A stretch of 64,000 nt of DNA. Source: Citrobacter sedlakii NBRC 105722. GTDB lineage: Bacteria; Pseudomonadota; Gammaproteobacteria; Enterobacterales; Enterobacteriaceae. The notes under the pieces were generated by a model. That model made no database searches, was not told the DNA's origin, and was given only the letters and a program-made list of their open reading frames with translations. Below are positions 30,558 to 41,679 of this stretch, piece by piece. The DNA is taken from NCBI RefSeq assembly GCF_000759835.1, contig NZ_BBNB01000002.1:248001-312000 (forward strand), given 5' to 3'. How positions within the stretch are numbered: the stretch's first letter is position 1; each line of letters begins with the position of its first letter. A program made the position numbers and the translations under genes.

Positions 30558-32096
30558 ATGGCATTTGCCTCTTTACTTGAACGCCAGCGCATTCGCCTGC
30601 TGCTGGCGTTATTATTCGGGGCCAGCGGGACGCTGGCATTTTCTCCGTATGACATCTGGCCCGCGGCGATCATTTCGCTTATGGGCCTGCAGGCGTTAAC
30701 CTTAAACCGACGTCCGCTCCAGTCCGCCGCTGTCGGCTACTTCTGGGGACTGGGGTTGTTCGGCACCGGTATCAACTGGGTGTACGTCAGCATCGCGCAG
30801 TTTGGCGGGATGCCTGGTCCGGTCAACGTCTTTCTCGTGGTGCTGCTCGCCGCTTACCTTTCTTTGTATACCGGCCTGTTTGCCGGGATCCTGGCGCGCC
30901 TGTGGCCGGAAACCCGCTGGCTGCGCGTGGCGATTGCCGCGCCAGTGGTCTGGCAAATCACCGAGTTCCTGCGCGGCTGGGTTCTGACCGGCTTCCCGTG
31001 GCTGCAGTTTGGCTACAGCCAGATTGACGGCCCGCTGAAGGGGCTGGCGCCGGTAATGGGCGTCGAGGCGATCAATTTTATGCTGATGATGACGAGCGGC
31101 CTGCTGGTGCTGGCCCTCGTCAGCCGAAACTGGCGCCCGCTGGCGGTGGCGGCGGTACTGTTTGCGCTGCCTTTCCCGCTGCGATACATCCAGTGGTATA
31201 CGCCGGAACCCGAAAGGGCGACCCGGGTTTCTCTGGTGCAGGGGGATATCCCGCAGTCGCTAAAGTGGGACGAAAGCCAACTGATCAATACGCTGAAAAT
31301 CTACCTTGATGCCACCCAACCGCTGATGGGGAAATCGCAGCTGATCATCTGGCCGGAATCCGCAATTCCGGATCTGGAAATTAACCAGCAGCGCTTTCTC
31401 GGCATGATGGACGATTTGTTACGTTCAAAAAACAGTACGCTCATTACCGGCATCGTTGACGCGCGCCTGAACAAGCAGAACCGTTACGACACCTACAACA
31501 CGATTATTACGCTGGGTAAAGACAATCCTTACAGCTACGACTCAGGCAATCGCTACAACAAAAACCACCTCGTGCCGTTTGGCGAGTTTGTGCCGCTGGA
31601 GTCGATCCTGCGTCCGTTAGCGCCCTTTTTTGATCTGCCGATGTCCTCATTCAGCCGCGGTCCGTATATCCAGCCGCAGCTGCACGCCCATGGCTTCGCC
31701 CTGACGGCGGCCATTTGCTACGAGATCATTCTGGGCGAACAGGTGCGAGATAACTTCCGTCCGGACACCGACTACCTGCTGACTATCTCTAACGACGCAT
31801 GGTTCGGCAAGTCGATTGGCCCGTGGCAGCACTTCCAGATGGCGCGGATGCGTTCGCTGGAGCTGGCAAGACCGCTGCTGCGTAGCACCAATAACGGGAT
31901 AACCGCGGTAATTGGCCCGCAGGGCGATGTCCAGGCGATGATCCCTCAGTTTACGCGTCAGGTGCTGACCACCACCGTGACGCCGACCACAGGCTTAACG
32001 CCGTATGCCCGTACCGGCAACTGGCCGCTGTGGGCGATAACCGCCCTGTTTGGTTTTGGCGCAGTGCTAATGAGCTTGCGTCAACGCCGGAAGTAA
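30558..32096 (+). CDS. lnt: Apolipoprotein N-acyltransferase
   Basis: Essential inner-membrane enzyme that N-acylates the lipid-modified Cys of lipoproteins, the last maturation step before Lol sorting. Lipoproteins in this window (ChiQ, LptE, RlpA) are its likely substrates. It has 512 residues. Several N-terminal membrane helices (about 10-210) precede a periplasmic nitrilase-type domain with the triad Glu267 (WPESAIP), Lys335 (YNKNHL) and Cys387 (AAICYE), followed by a C-terminal helix near 485-505. Confidence 0.97.
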   Translation: MAFASLLERQRIRLLLALLFGASGTLAFSPYDIWPAAIISLMGLQALTLNRRPLQSAAVGYFWGLGLFGTGINWVYVSIAQFGGMPGPVNVFLVVLLAAYLSLYTGLFAGILARLWPETRWLRVAIAAPVVWQITEFLRGWVLTGFPWLQFGYSQIDGPLKGLAPVMGVEAINFMLMMTSGLLVLALVSRNWRPLAVAAVLFALPFPLRYIQWYTPEPERATRVSLVQGDIPQSLKWDESQLINTLKIYLDATQPLMGKSQLIIWPESAIPDLEINQQRFLGMMDDLLRSKNSTLITGIVDARLNKQNRYDTYNTIITLGKDNPYSYDSGNRYNKNHLVPFGEFVPLESILRPLAPFFDLPMSSFSRGPYIQPQLHAHGFALTAAICYEIILGEQVRDNFRPDTDYLLTISNDAWFGKSIGPWQHFQMARMRSLELARPLLRSTNNGITAVIGPQGDVQAMIPQFTRQVLTTTVTPTTGLTPYARTGNWPLWAITALFGFGAVLMSLRQRRK

Positions 32097-32112
32097 TCCT
32101 CCCGCGTAATCT

Positions 32113-32144
32113 CGCCGGATGGCGGCCCTGGCCCGTCTCCGGCG
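32113..32144. repeat. GC-rich inverted repeat downstream of lnt
   Basis: CGCCGGA pairs with TCCGGCG around an inner GGCC/GGCC element, resembling a REP unit or a weak terminator for lnt. The 364-bp interval 32097-32460 also holds the gltI promoter and leader; I see no gene in it. Confidence 0.55.
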
Positions 32145-32403
32145 TTTCCCTTCTCCTGCTATTCCATTCTGGCACGTCTATTGCTTTGTAATACAAGGCA
32201 AACCTGTTTTGAGCCCAACGTGCAACCGGGACGCACCAACGCGGTTCATCGGTAGCACCGAAACAGTGCAATGAAAGATTTTTGCCTCCGGATGGTGCGG
32301 CGCACTTCGCAAAAATAAACAATAACGCAGCAATATCTTTACATTCAGCCAAACTAAATGTTAACAAACAGGTACAACACTGCACGCGCAAGTTGCAGAC
32401 GAT

Positions 32404-32416
32404 AACAACATCACAA
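32404..32416 (+). promoter_or_regulatory. C/A-rich element of the gltI leader, likely GcvB sRNA target
   Basis: AACAACATCACAA lies 45-57 nt before the gltI start. In Salmonella a C/A-rich gltI leader element at this distance enhances translation and is bound by GcvB sRNA. The match is by position and composition from memory. Confidence 0.55.
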
Positions 32417-32460
32417 TGGGTATCAATGCGCCGATGGCGCAGACGATAAAGGAGTTGGAT

Positions 32461-33369
32461 ATGCAATTACGTAAGCTAGCCACAGCAATGCTGGTTATGG
32501 GGCTGTCTGCCGGTGTGGCGCACGCGGAAGACGCCGCGCCTGCTGCGGGCAGCACGCTGGACAAGATCGCCAAAAACGGCGTCATTGTCGTGGGTCACCG
32601 TGAGTCATCCGTACCGTTCTCGTATTATGACAATCAGCAGAAAGTGGTGGGTTATTCTCAGGACTACTCCAACGCCATCGTTGAAGCGGTGAAGAAGAAG
32701 CTGAACAAGCCTGACCTGCAGGTGAAGCTGATTCCGATTACCTCCCAGAACCGTATTCCGCTGCTGCAAAACGGCACTTTCGATTTTGAGTGCGGCTCTA
32801 CCACCAACAACGTTGAGCGCCAGAAGCAGGCCGCATTCTCTAACACCATCTTTGTCGTCGGTACCCGCTTGCTGGCGAAAAAAGGCGGCGACATTAAAGA
32901 CTTCCCGGATCTGAAGGGCAAAGCGGTGGTGGTGACTTCCGGTACCACCTCGGAGATTCTACTGCACAAGCTGAACGACGAGCAAAAAATGAATATGCGC
33001 ATCATCAGCGCCAAAGACCACGGTGACTCCTTCCGCACGCTGGAAAGCGGTCGCGCAGTCGCGTTCATGATGGATGATGCCCTGCTGGCGGGCGAACGCG
33101 CCAAGGCGAAGAAACCGGACAACTGGGAAATCGTCGGCAAAGCGCAGTCCGAAGAAGCTTACGGCTGCATGCTGCGTAAAAACGATCCGGATTTCAAAAA
33201 ATTGATGGATGAGACCATCGCCCAGGCGCAAACCTCTGGCGAAGCGGCAAAATGGTTTGATAAATGGTTTAAAAACCCTATCCCGCCCAAGAACCTGAAC
33301 ATGAATTTCGAACTCTCTGACGAAATGAAGGCCCTGTTCAAAGAGCCAAACGACAAAGCACTTAACTAA
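32461..33369 (+). CDS. gltI: Glutamate/aspartate periplasmic binding protein
   Basis: Periplasmic solute-binding component of the GltIJKL ABC importer. It has 302 residues with a signal peptide of about 22 residues ending VAHA. The mature part is a family 3 solute-binding protein with the signature VGYSQDYSNAI near 64. The start is the ATG at 32461, with AAGGAG upstream; an earlier in-frame ATG at 32416 precedes a non-signal stretch. First gene of the operon; its 3' end gives rise to SroC. Confidence 0.96.
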   Translation: MQLRKLATAMLVMGLSAGVAHAEDAAPAAGSTLDKIAKNGVIVVGHRESSVPFSYYDNQQKVVGYSQDYSNAIVEAVKKKLNKPDLQVKLIPITSQNRIPLLQNGTFDFECGSTTNNVERQKQAAFSNTIFVVGTRLLAKKGGDIKDFPDLKGKAVVVTSGTTSEILLHKLNDEQKMNMRIISAKDHGDSFRTLESGRAVAFMMDDALLAGERAKAKKPDNWEIVGKAQSEEAYGCMLRKNDPDFKKLMDETIAQAQTSGEAAKWFDKWFKNPIPPKNLNMNFELSDEMKALFKEPNDKALN

Positions 33370-33519
33370 CAACAATGAAATAGGGCGAGATCTCCTTGCC
33401 CTCTCGATTGCTGGTCAGCACGGACAGACTATACGCCTGATGGTCGTTCCCCATCAGGCCTGAAAACCGAAACACGCTGATCAACAATCTTCGAGGGTAG
33501 CGCTGCTACCCTTTTTTTT
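33357..33519 (+). ncRNA. sroC: SroC sRNA from the gltI-gltJ intergenic region
   Basis: In E. coli and Salmonella SroC is about 160 nt, processed from the gltI-gltJ part of the operon mRNA, and sponges GcvB sRNA. Here the 162-bp gap ends in a strong terminator-like stem (GGGTAGC/GCTACCC, 33494-33510) plus eight T. It also contains an internal REP-like hairpin (GCCTGATGG with CCATCAGGC). The 5' boundary is approximate and inferred from the usual length. Confidence 0.7.
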
Positions 33520-33531
33520 CGGAGTAGATGT

Positions 33532-34272
33532 ATGTCAATAGACTGGAACTGGGGTATTTTTTTACAGGAAGCCCCCTTCGGCAACACCACCTATCTCGGC
33601 TGGCTCTGGAGTGGCTTTCAGGTCACCGTGGCGTTATCCATCACCGCCTGGATCATTGCTTTTCTCGTCGGCTCGTTATTCGGCATTCTTCGCACTGTGC
33701 CGAACCGTTTTCTTTCCGGTATCGGCACGCTTTACGTGGAACTGTTCCGTAACGTTCCGCTGATCGTGCAGTTCTTTACCTGGTATCTGGTCGTGCCGGA
33801 ACTGCTGCCGGAAGATCTCGGCATGTGGTTTAAGGCAGAACTGGATCCCAACATTCAGTTCTTCCTGTCGTCAATGATCTGTCTGGGGCTGTTTACCGCC
33901 GCCCGCGTTTGTGAGCAGGTACGCGCGGCAATACAGTCGCTGCCGCGCGGGCAAAAGAATGCGGCGCTGGCCATGGGACTGACGCTGCCGCAGGCGTATC
34001 GTTACGTGCTGCTGCCTAACGCTTACCGGGTGATCGTACCGCCGATGACCTCAGAGATGATGAACCTGGTGAAAAACTCGGCCATCGCCTCCACCATCGG
34101 TCTTGTCGATATGGCGGCGCAGGCGGGCAAGCTGCTCGATTACTCCGCCCACGCCTGGGAATCCTTTACCGCCATTACCCTGGCATACGTATTAATTAAT
34201 GCCTTCATCATGTTGGTGATGAACCTGGTGGAACGGAAAGTCCGCCTGCCTGGCAATATGGGAGGCAAATAA
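33532..34272 (+). CDS. gltJ: Glutamate/aspartate ABC transporter permease GltJ
   Basis: Inner-membrane permease of the GltIJKL importer. It has 246 residues with about five helices and the His/Glu/Gln amino acid permease signature. The EAA-type loop that contacts the ATPase runs near 146-165 ([20 protein letters not shown]). It begins 13 nt after the SroC terminator T-run, so expression needs read-through, and overlaps gltK by one base. Confidence 0.95.
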   Translation: MSIDWNWGIFLQEAPFGNTTYLGWLWSGFQVTVALSITAWIIAFLVGSLFGILRTVPNRFLSGIGTLYVELFRNVPLIVQFFTWYLVVPELLPEDLGMWFKAELDPNIQFFLSSMICLGLFTAARVCEQVRAAIQSLPRGQKNAALAMGLTLPQAYRYVLLPNAYRVIVPPMTSEMMNLVKNSAIASTIGLVDMAAQAGKLLDYSAHAWESFTAITLAYVLINAFIMLVMNLVERKVRLPGNMGGK

Positions 34273-34946
34273 TGTACGAATTTGACTGGAGTTCCATTGT
34301 CCCTTCCCTGCCGTATCTGCTGGACGGCCTGCTGATTACGCTGAAAATCACCCTGACAGCGGTGGTCGTGGGGATTGTCTGGGGCACGCTGCTCGCGGTA
34401 ATGCGCCTCTCAAGCTTTGCGCCGATCGCCTGGTTTGCCAAAGCCTACGTTAACGTTTTCCGCTCCATCCCGCTGGTGATGGTACTGCTGTGGTTCTACC
34501 TGATTGTGCCGGGGCTACTGCAGGATGTGCTGGGCCTGTCGCCGAAAACCGATATCCGCCTGATCTCGGCGATGGTGGCTTTTTCGATGTTCGAAGCGGC
34601 GTATTACTCCGAGATTATCCGCGCCGGTATCCAGAGTATTTCCCGCGGACAGTCAAGCGCTGCGCTGGCGCTGGGGATGACCCACTGGCAGTCGATGAAG
34701 CTCATCATTCTGCCGCAGGCGTTTCGCGCGATGGTACCGCTGCTGCTCACGCAGGGTATTGTCCTGTTCCAGGACACCTCCCTTGTTTACGTTTTAAGCC
34801 TTGCGGACTTCTTCCGCACCGCGTCCACGATTGGCGAGCGTGACGGCACGCAGGTTGAAATGATCCTGTTTGCTGGCGCCGTCTACTTTGTTATCAGCCT
34901 GAGCGCGTCGTTGTTGGTCAGCTATTTGAAGAAAAGGACAGTTTAA
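34272..34946 (+). CDS. gltK: Glutamate/aspartate ABC transporter permease GltK
   Basis: Second permease of the importer, forming the membrane channel with GltJ. It has 224 residues and about five helices. The ATPase-contact loop [20 protein letters not shown] lies near 129-148. One-base overlaps at both ends (with gltJ and gltL) imply tight coupling. The leader segment [14 protein letters not shown] is the usual first helix of this family. Confidence 0.95.
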   Translation: MYEFDWSSIVPSLPYLLDGLLITLKITLTAVVVGIVWGTLLAVMRLSSFAPIAWFAKAYVNVFRSIPLVMVLLWFYLIVPGLLQDVLGLSPKTDIRLISAMVAFSMFEAAYYSEIIRAGIQSISRGQSSAALALGMTHWQSMKLIILPQAFRAMVPLLLTQGIVLFQDTSLVYVLSLADFFRTASTIGERDGTQVEMILFAGAVYFVISLSASLLVSYLKKRTV

Positions 34947-35671
34947 TGATTACCCTGAAAAATGTTTCGAAATGGTATGGTCACTTTCAGGTGTTGACCG
35001 ACTGCTCCACGGAAGTAAAAAAAGGCGAAGTGGTGGTGGTCTGCGGTCCCTCGGGTTCCGGTAAGTCAACGCTGATTAAAACCGTTAACGGCCTGGAACC
35101 CGTGCAAAAAGGCGAAATTACCGTCAACGGTATTATGGTCAACGACAAGAAAACGGATCTGGCGAAGCTGCGCTCGCGCGTCGGCATGGTGTTCCAGCAC
35201 TTTGAGTTGTTTCCACATCTGTCGATCATCGAAAACCTGACGCTGGCGCAGGTCAAAGTGCTTAAGCGCGATAAAGCCCCTGCCCGTGAAAAAGCGCAGA
35301 AACTGCTGGAGCGCGTCGGCCTTGCCGCCCACGCCAACAAGTATCCGGCGCAGCTTTCCGGCGGCCAACAGCAGCGTGTGGCGATTGCCCGCGCGCTGTG
35401 CATGGATCCGATCGCGATGCTGTTTGACGAACCCACGTCGGCACTCGACCCGGAGATGATCAACGAAGTGCTGGACGTCATGGTTGAGCTGGCCAACGAA
35501 GGGATGACCATGATGGTGGTCACGCACGAAATGGGCTTTGCGCGTAAAGTGGCGAACCGGGTGATTTTTATGGACGAAGGAAAAATTGTCGAAGACTCGC
35601 CAAAAGAAGCGTTCTTCGCTAACCCGCAATCCGAACGCGCAAAAGACTTCCTTGCGAAAATCCTGCATTGA
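34946..35671 (+). CDS. gltL: Glutamate/aspartate ABC transporter ATPase GltL
   Basis: ATP-binding subunit of GltIJKL. It has 241 residues. The Walker A motif GPSGSGKST is near 33-41, the Q-loop is FQHFELFPH, the signature motif [15 protein letters not shown] is near 133-147, Walker B is [11 protein letters not shown] near 154-164, and the switch His lies in VVTHEMGFA. Last gene of the operon, followed by a GC-rich hairpin. Confidence 0.96.
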   Translation: MITLKNVSKWYGHFQVLTDCSTEVKKGEVVVVCGPSGSGKSTLIKTVNGLEPVQKGEITVNGIMVNDKKTDLAKLRSRVGMVFQHFELFPHLSIIENLTLAQVKVLKRDKAPAREKAQKLLERVGLAAHANKYPAQLSGGQQQRVAIARALCMDPIAMLFDEPTSALDPEMINEVLDVMVELANEGMTMMVVTHEMGFARKVANRVIFMDEGKIVEDSPKEAFFANPQSERAKDFLAKILH

Positions 35672-35678
35672 TCCTGAC

Positions 35679-35702
35679 GGCGCGCACGGCAGAGTGCGCG
35701 CC
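35679..35702 (+). terminator. Hairpin after gltL
   Basis: Perfect 9-bp stem GGCGCGCAC/GTGCGCGCC with loop GGCAGA, 7 nt after the gltL stop. The tail is only moderately T-rich, so it may terminate weakly or protect the mRNA 3' end. Confidence 0.58.
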
Positions 35703-35788
35703 ATCTCACGCTTTCTTGTTTCGCTCCTCGAATCCTTTTCAGCCCGGCGTTACCCTTGCCGCAAAAGTAGCGCTTACAAGGAGCAACA

Positions 35789-36724
35789 ATGGCACTTCCG
35801 ATTTTGTTTGATTGCGATCCGGGTCATGACGACGCTATCGCAATGGTTCTCGCCCTCGCCTCACCAGAACTTGATGTTAAAGCCATTACCGCCTCCGCCG
35901 GCAACCAGACGCCAGAGAAAACGCTGCGTAACGTGCTGCGTATGCTGACGTTGCTGAAGCGTACCGATATTCCGGTCGCGGGCGGGGCGGTAAAGCCATT
36001 AATGCGCGAGCTGATCATCGCCGATAACGTTCATGGCGAAAGCGGGCTGGACGGTCCGGCGCTGCCGGAACCGGCTTTTGCGCCGCAGCCCTGCACCGCC
36101 GTCGAGTTAATGGCGAAAACCCTGCGCGAAAGTCCAAAACCGGTCACCATCGTCTCGACCGGTCCGCAGACCAACGTTGCGCTATTACTGAATAGCCACC
36201 CGGAGCTGCACGCCAACATTGCGCGAATAGTGATCATGGGCGGCGCGATGGCGCTGGGTAACTGGACGCCCGCCGCCGAGTTTAATATTTTTGTCGACCC
36301 GGAAGCGGCGGAAATCGTCTTCCAGTCGGGCATTCCAGTCGTGATGGCGGGACTGGACGTCACGCACAAAGCGCAGATCCATGCTGATGATACCGAACGT
36401 TTTCGCGCCATCGGCAACCCGATCGCGACCATCGTCGCTGAACTACTCGATTTCTTCCTCGAGTATCATAAAGATGAAAAGTGGGGATTCACCGGCGCGC
36501 CGCTGCATGACCCCTGCACCATCGCCTGGCTGCTGAAGCCGGAGCTGTTTACCACCGTGGAGCGCTGGGTCGGCGTCGAAACGCAGGGTAAGTACACGCA
36601 GGGAATGACGGTCGTGGATTACTATTTCCTGACGGGCAATAGACCCAACGCCACCGTGATGGTGGATGTCGATCGCGAAGGGTTTGTAGATCTTCTGGCT
36701 GAACGCCTGACGGCTTACGCGTAA
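35789..36724 (+). CDS. rihA: Pyrimidine-specific ribonucleoside hydrolase RihA
   Basis: Hydrolyses cytidine and uridine to base and ribose for nucleoside salvage. It has 311 residues. The calcium-binding and catalytic motif DCDPGHDDA is at about 8-16. The conserved active-site segment of the family continues with [10 protein letters not shown] near 80-89, and the late metal-binding Asp is near 240 in [11 protein letters not shown]. Start ATG with AAGGAGCAAC upstream. Monocistronic by appearance. Confidence 0.95.
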   Translation: MALPILFDCDPGHDDAIAMVLALASPELDVKAITASAGNQTPEKTLRNVLRMLTLLKRTDIPVAGGAVKPLMRELIIADNVHGESGLDGPALPEPAFAPQPCTAVELMAKTLRESPKPVTIVSTGPQTNVALLLNSHPELHANIARIVIMGGAMALGNWTPAAEFNIFVDPEAAEIVFQSGIPVVMAGLDVTHKAQIHADDTERFRAIGNPIATIVAELLDFFLEYHKDEKWGFTGAPLHDPCTIAWLLKPELFTTVERWVGVETQGKYTQGMTVVDYYFLTGNRPNATVMVDVDREGFVDLLAERLTAYA

Positions 36725-36730
36725 TGTTTG

Positions 36731-36754
36731 CCGGATGGCGACACCGCCATCCGG
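36731..36754. repeat. REP-like palindrome between rihA and ybeL
   Basis: Perfect 10-bp inverted repeat CCGGATGGCG/CGCCATCCGG with loop ACAC in the 39-bp gap between convergent genes. Matches the core of enterobacterial REP units and could also aid termination. Confidence 0.75.
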
Positions 36755-36763
36755 AAGTGCGAA

Positions 36764-37246
36764 TCACGGCTCGAACGGTCTGCGCTGAAACTGATCGTGA
36801 CCGCATTTTGGACACAGCGGCAGTACGTCTGGCGTATACACGGCTAAATGGAAATGGCATTTTTCACACACCAGGTTGCCTAACCCCACTACCTCGCCGC
36901 TGTGATAAACCCCGTGATGACTGAGATCCTGGAACACCTCACGCCATTCCAGCTGCGTTTTGTCGGTAATATCCGCCAGTTCCTGCCACAAGCTCTCTTT
37001 AATTACCCGCATAAAGACGCTGTCGGACTCCTCCTCGAGGCTCTCTTCGTAGCTCATGGCGAACTCTTCCAGGTCGCGTCTGACCGCGCGGATCAGTTCG
37101 TCCGCCTCGGTTCGCGTTAACTCCCCTGCCTGTAATACCCGCTGCCGCGCCTGTTCCACCAGCAGGTCGATATCGCGTTCGCCGTTACGCAGGCGTTCGC
37201 TTAATGACGCCACCAGTTCACGGTAATATTGAGCAACCTTGTTCAT
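36764..37246 (-). CDS. ybeL: Zinc-ribbon protein YbeL (DUF1451)
   Basis: Cytoplasmic protein of unknown role, 160 residues, as in E. coli. Charged helical segments fill about 1-95 and may form coiled coils. The C-terminal zinc ribbon has two CxxC pairs (CEKC and CPKC, about 126-147). Divergent from leuS. In E. coli it is reported as a stress- or RpoS-linked gene; nothing in this sequence confirms that. Confidence 0.9.
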   Translation of the reverse strand: MNKVAQYYRELVASLSERLRNGERDIDLLVEQARQRVLQAGELTRTEADELIRAVRRDLEEFAMSYEESLEEESDSVFMRVIKESLWQELADITDKTQLEWREVFQDLSHHGVYHSGEVVGLGNLVCEKCHFHLAVYTPDVLPLCPKCGHDQFQRRPFEP

Positions 37247-37365
37247 CGTTTCGCCTCCTGGGTCGTTAACTGTCTATAATAATAGACGTTATTTGCACAC
37301 TGCTTTGTAAGATCGCCCGCAGAGTGAGTAAATCAATGCGCGGATTAACCCTGCGAAAGACTGTT

Positions 37366-37395
37366 TTGACGCGGGCGTTTGGGCTATGCTATGCG
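37366..37395 (+). promoter_or_regulatory. Candidate sigma-70 promoter of leuS
   Basis: TTGACG (37366-37371) and TATGCG (37390-37395) are separated by 18 bp, with a TGC upstream of the -10 box. Transcription would start about 60 nt before leuS. I see no leader peptide with Leu codons and no T-box. Confidence 0.48.
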
Positions 37396-37459
37396 GATCT
37401 AAAACACCACCTCTAAAGCTACGTTTGTAGCTGTATTGAAAACAGGACCACTGGCTGCC

Positions 37460-40042
37460 ATGCAAGAGCAATACCGCCCGGAAGAGATAGAATCCAAAGT
37501 ACAGCTTCACTGGGATGAGAAGCGCACATTTGAAGTAACCGAAGACGAGAGCAAAGAGAAGTATTACTGCCTGTCTATGCTTCCCTATCCTTCTGGCCGA
37601 CTACACATGGGCCACGTGCGTAACTACACCATCGGTGACGTGATCGCCCGTTACCAGCGCATGCTCGGCAAAAACGTGTTGCAGCCTATCGGTTGGGACG
37701 CTTTCGGCCTGCCTGCGGAAGGCGCAGCGGTGAAAAACAACACCGCGCCGGCGCCGTGGACTTACGACAACATCGCCTATATGAAAAACCAGCTTAAAAT
37801 GCTGGGCTTCGGCTACGACTGGAGCCGTGAACTGGCGACCTGCACCCCCGAATACTATCGCTGGGAACAGAAATTCTTTACCGAGCTGTATAAAAAAGGT
37901 CTGGTTTACAAAAAGACCTCTGCGGTGAACTGGTGCCCGAACGATCAGACCGTGCTCGCTAACGAACAGGTGATCGACGGCTGCTGCTGGCGCTGCGACA
38001 CCAAAGTTGAGCGTAAAGAGATCCCGCAGTGGTTTATCAAAATTACCGCTTATGCGGACGAACTGCTGAACGATCTGGACAAGCTCGATCACTGGCCTGA
38101 CACCGTCAAAACGATGCAGCGCAACTGGATTGGCCGTTCTGAAGGCGTGGAAATCACCTTTGATGTGACCGGTTATGAAGATACGCTGACCGTTTACACC
38201 ACCCGCCCGGATACCTTTATGGGCGCTACTTACCTGGCCGTTGCCGCCGGTCACCCGCTGGCGCAGAAAGCCGCGGCGAACAACCCGGAACTGGCTGCCT
38301 TTATCGACGAATGCCGCAATACCAAAGTCGCGGAAGCCGACATGGCGACCATGGAGAAGAAAGGCGTCGATACCGGCTTTAAAGCGGTACATCCGTTAAC
38401 CGGCGAAGCGATCCCGGTCTGGGCGGCGAACTTCGTGCTGATGGAATACGGCACCGGCGCGGTCATGGCGGTTCCGGGTCACGATCAGCGCGACTACGAA
38501 TTTGCCACCAAATACGGTTTAACCATCAAACCCGTCATTCTTGCCGCCGACGGTTCCGAACCGGATCTGTCCGAACAGGCGCTGACCGAAAAAGGCGTGC
38601 TGTTTAACTCCGGCGAATTCGACGGTCTGGCCTTTGAAGACGCCTTCAACGCGATTGCCGACAAACTGGCGGCGAAAGGCGTGGGCGAGCGCAAAGTGAA
38701 CTACCGTCTGCGCGACTGGGGCGTTTCCCGTCAGCGCTACTGGGGCGCGCCGATCCCAATGGTCACCCTGGAAGACGGCACCGTCATGCCAACCCCAGAA
38801 GATCAACTGCCGGTGATCCTGCCGGAAGACGTGGTCATGGACGGTATCACCAGCCCGATCAAAGCCGATCCTCAATGGGCGAAAACCACTGTTAACGGTC
38901 AGCCAGCGCTGCGTGAAACCGACACCTTCGACACCTTTATGGAGTCCTCCTGGTATTACGCGCGCTACACCTGCCCGCAGTATCAGGAAGGCATGCTGGA
39001 TTCCAAAGCCGCCAACTACTGGCTGCCTGTGGATATTTACATCGGCGGTATTGAACACGCCATCATGCATCTGCTCTACTTCCGCTTCTTCCATAAGCTG
39101 ATGCGCGACGCGGGCATGGTGAACTCTGACGAACCGGCGAAACAGTTGCTGTGTCAGGGCATGGTGCTGGCGGATGCGTTCTATTATGTCGGCGAAAACG
39201 GCGAGCGTAACTGGGTTTCTCCGGTAGATGCCATTGTTGAGCGCGACGAGAAAGGCCGTATCGTGAAAGCGAAAGACGCGGCAGGCCATGAACTGGTGTA
39301 CACCGGCATGAGCAAAATGTCGAAGTCGAAAAACAACGGTATCGACCCGCAGGTGATGGTTGAGCGTTACGGCGCCGACACCGTACGTCTGTTCATGATG
39401 TTCGCCTCCCCGGCGGATATGACCCTCGAATGGCAGGAATCCGGCGTTGAAGGGGCAAACCGCTTCCTGAAACGCGTCTGGAAACTGGTTTACGAGCATA
39501 CTTCACGTGGCGACGCTGCGCCGCTGAACGTTGCCGCGCTGAGTGAAGATCAAAAAGCATTGCGTCGCGACGTACACAAAACGATCGCCAAAGTGACCGA
39601 TGATATTGGTCGTCGTCAGACCTTCAACACCGCTATCGCCGCGATCATGGAACTGATGAATAAGCTGGCGAAAGCGCCGCAGGAAGACGAACAGGACCGC
39701 GCCCTGATGCAGGAAGCGCTGTTGGCGGTTGTGCGTATGCTTAACCCGTTCACTCCGCACGTCTGCTTTACGTTGTGGCAGTCGCTGAAAGGCGAAGGCG
39801 ATATCGACAATGCGCCGTGGCCGGTGGCTGACGACGCCGCGATGGTTGAAGACTCCACCCTCGTCGTGGTGCAGGTCAACGGCAAAGTGCGTGGCAAAAT
39901 CACCGTTCCGGTGGATGCGACCGAAGAACAGGTTCGTGAACGTGCGGGTCAGGAACATCTGGTCGCAAAATATCTTGAGGGCGTGACCGTGCGTAAAGTG
40001 ATTTACGTACCGGGTAAACTTCTCAATCTGGTCGTTGGCTAA
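37460..40042 (+). CDS. leuS: Leucyl-tRNA synthetase
   Basis: Class Ia synthetase charging tRNA-Leu. It has 860 residues. The HIGH motif is in [11 protein letters not shown] near 42-52, the inserted CP1 editing domain spans about 225-415 with the Thr-rich TTRPDTFMG, and the KMSKS loop is in [12 protein letters not shown] near 616-627. The start is the ATG at 37460 ([10 protein letters not shown]). First gene of leuS-lptE-holA-nadD. Confidence 0.97.
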   Translation: MQEQYRPEEIESKVQLHWDEKRTFEVTEDESKEKYYCLSMLPYPSGRLHMGHVRNYTIGDVIARYQRMLGKNVLQPIGWDAFGLPAEGAAVKNNTAPAPWTYDNIAYMKNQLKMLGFGYDWSRELATCTPEYYRWEQKFFTELYKKGLVYKKTSAVNWCPNDQTVLANEQVIDGCCWRCDTKVERKEIPQWFIKITAYADELLNDLDKLDHWPDTVKTMQRNWIGRSEGVEITFDVTGYEDTLTVYTTRPDTFMGATYLAVAAGHPLAQKAAANNPELAAFIDECRNTKVAEADMATMEKKGVDTGFKAVHPLTGEAIPVWAANFVLMEYGTGAVMAVPGHDQRDYEFATKYGLTIKPVILAADGSEPDLSEQALTEKGVLFNSGEFDGLAFEDAFNAIADKLAAKGVGERKVNYRLRDWGVSRQRYWGAPIPMVTLEDGTVMPTPEDQLPVILPEDVVMDGITSPIKADPQWAKTTVNGQPALRETDTFDTFMESSWYYARYTCPQYQEGMLDSKAANYWLPVDIYIGGIEHAIMHLLYFRFFHKLMRDAGMVNSDEPAKQLLCQGMVLADAFYYVGENGERNWVSPVDAIVERDEKGRIVKAKDAAGHELVYTGMSKMSKSKNNGIDPQVMVERYGADTVRLFMMFASPADMTLEWQESGVEGANRFLKRVWKLVYEHTSRGDAAPLNVAALSEDQKALRRDVHKTIAKVTDDIGRRQTFNTAIAAIMELMNKLAKAPQEDEQDRALMQEALLAVVRMLNPFTPHVCFTLWQSLKGEGDIDNAPWPVADDAAMVEDSTLVVVQVNGKVRGKITVPVDATEEQVRERAGQEHLVAKYLEGVTVRKVIYVPGKLLNLVVG

Positions 40043-40056
40043 GCGCGGGAGGAAGC

Positions 40057-40647
40057 GTGCGATATCTGGCAACAGTGTTGTTATCTCTGGCGGTGTTAAC
40101 CACCGCCGGGTGTGGCTGGCATCTGCGTAGCACTACGCAGGTTCCGGACACCATGAAAACCATGATCCTCGACTCCGGGGATCCTAACGGCCCACTGAGT
40201 CGTGCGGTGCGTAATCAGTTGCGCCTGAACGATGTTGAGCTGCTGGAAAAAGGCTCAATGCGTAAAGATGTCCCATCGTTACGTCTGGGCGCCGTCAGTA
40301 TTTCTCAGGATACGGCGTCGGTCTTCCAGGACGGACAGACGGCTGAGTATCAGATGGTCATGAACGTTAACGCCTCGGTGCTGATCCCGGAACACGGTAT
40401 TTACCCGATCAACACCAAAGTGTACCGTTCATTCTTCGACAACCCGCAGATGGCGCTGGCGAAGGATAACGAACAGCAGATGATCATCAACGAAATGTAT
40501 GACAAAGCGGCTGAACAGCTGATTCGTAAGCTGTCCAGCGTAAAAATCGCTGATGTCCGCTCGGTTCAGGAAGAAGAAAAAACTGAAAATACCGTGGTCA
40601 CACCTGCGGCTTCTTCCTCACGCGTTTCAACCACGCTGGGTAACTGA
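40057..40647 (+). CDS. lptE: LPS-assembly lipoprotein LptE
   Basis: Outer-membrane lipoprotein that plugs the LptD barrel and helps insert lipopolysaccharide. It has 196 residues (193 in E. coli). It has a GTG start with GGGAGG upstream, a signal peptide of 18 residues and a lipobox ending TAGC (Cys19). The mature part is an alpha/beta sandwich with a low-complexity Glu/Thr/Ser C-terminus. Overlaps holA by one base. Confidence 0.95.
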   Translation: MRYLATVLLSLAVLTTAGCGWHLRSTTQVPDTMKTMILDSGDPNGPLSRAVRNQLRLNDVELLEKGSMRKDVPSLRLGAVSISQDTASVFQDGQTAEYQMVMNVNASVLIPEHGIYPINTKVYRSFFDNPQMALAKDNEQQMIINEMYDKAAEQLIRKLSSVKIADVRSVQEEEKTENTVVTPAASSSRVSTTLGN

Positions 40648-41678
40648 TGATTCGGTTGTACCCTGAACAACTCCGCGCGCAGCTCTCCGAAGGGCTGCGC
40701 GCGGCGTATTTATTACTCGGTAACGACCCTCTTTTGTTGCAGGAAAGCCAGGACGCCATTCGTCAGGCAGCGGCAGCGCAGGGGTTCGAAGAACACCATA
40801 CCTTTTCGCTCGACAACAGCACCGACTGGAATGCGCTGTTTTCACAGTGTCAGGCGATGAGTCTGTTCGCCAGTCGACAGACGCTGTTGCTGTTGCTGCC
40901 GGAAAACGGTCCAAACGCCGCCATCAACGAGCAGCTGGCCCACCTCACGCAGTTACTGCATGACGATCTCCTGCTTTTGGTGCGCGGTAATAAGCTCACA
41001 AAAGCCCAGGAAAATGCCGCGTGGCTCAGCGCGCTGGCCGATCGGAGCGTGCAGGTCAGTTGCCAGACGCCGGAGCAGGCTCAGCTTCCGCGCTGGGTGG
41101 CCGCCCGGGCAAAACAAAAGAATCTGCAACTGGATGACGCGGCAAATCAGCTGCTGTGCTATTGCTATGAAGGCAACCTGCTGGCGCTGGCGCAGGCGCT
41201 GGAACGCCTGTCATTGCTGTGGCCGGACGGAAAACTCACGCTACCCCGTGTCGAACAGGCGGTGAACGATGCCGCGCACTTTACCCCGTTTCATTGGGTC
41301 GATGCGCTGGTGATGGGCAAGAGCAAACGCGCACTGCATATTCTTCAGCAATTACGTCTGGAAGGCAGTGAGCCGGTCATTTTATTGCGCACCCTGCAGC
41401 GTGAACTTTTACTGCTGGTCAACCTCAAGCGCCAGGCCGCCCATACGCCCCTGCGCGCGCTGTTTGATAAACACCGCGTCTGGCAAAACCGCCGTGCCAT
41501 GACGAGCGAAGCCCTGAACCGACTAAGTCTGACGCAACTGCGCCAGGCGGTGCAGCTACTGACACGTACAGAAATAACGCTGAAGCAGGATTATGGCCAG
41601 TCAGTCTGGGCGGAACTCGAAGGTCTTTCGCTGCTGATTTGCCATAAGGCGCTGGCAGACGTTTTTATTGATGGTTGA
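40647..41678 (+). CDS. holA: DNA polymerase III delta subunit HolA
   Basis: Clamp-loader wrench subunit that opens the beta sliding clamp. It has 343 residues in three domains: two AAA+-like domains (about 1-140 and 141-210) without a functional Walker A, and a C-terminal collar domain. The clamp-interacting segment of E. coli delta (around LF at about 73-74) appears here as [10 protein letters not shown]. It lies between lptE and nadD with minimal spacing. Confidence 0.95.
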   Translation: MIRLYPEQLRAQLSEGLRAAYLLLGNDPLLLQESQDAIRQAAAAQGFEEHHTFSLDNSTDWNALFSQCQAMSLFASRQTLLLLLPENGPNAAINEQLAHLTQLLHDDLLLLVRGNKLTKAQENAAWLSALADRSVQVSCQTPEQAQLPRWVAARAKQKNLQLDDAANQLLCYCYEGNLLALAQALERLSLLWPDGKLTLPRVEQAVNDAAHFTPFHWVDALVMGKSKRALHILQQLRLEGSEPVILLRTLQRELLLLVNLKRQAAHTPLRALFDKHRVWQNRRAMTSEALNRLSLTQLRQAVQLLTRTEITLKQDYGQSVWAELEGLSLLICHKALADVFIDG

Positions 41679-41679
41679 T

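Noticed and set aside
37247-37459. Attenuator or leader peptide controlling leuS
   Set aside because: No run of Leu codons and no terminator/antiterminator pair was found in the leader.
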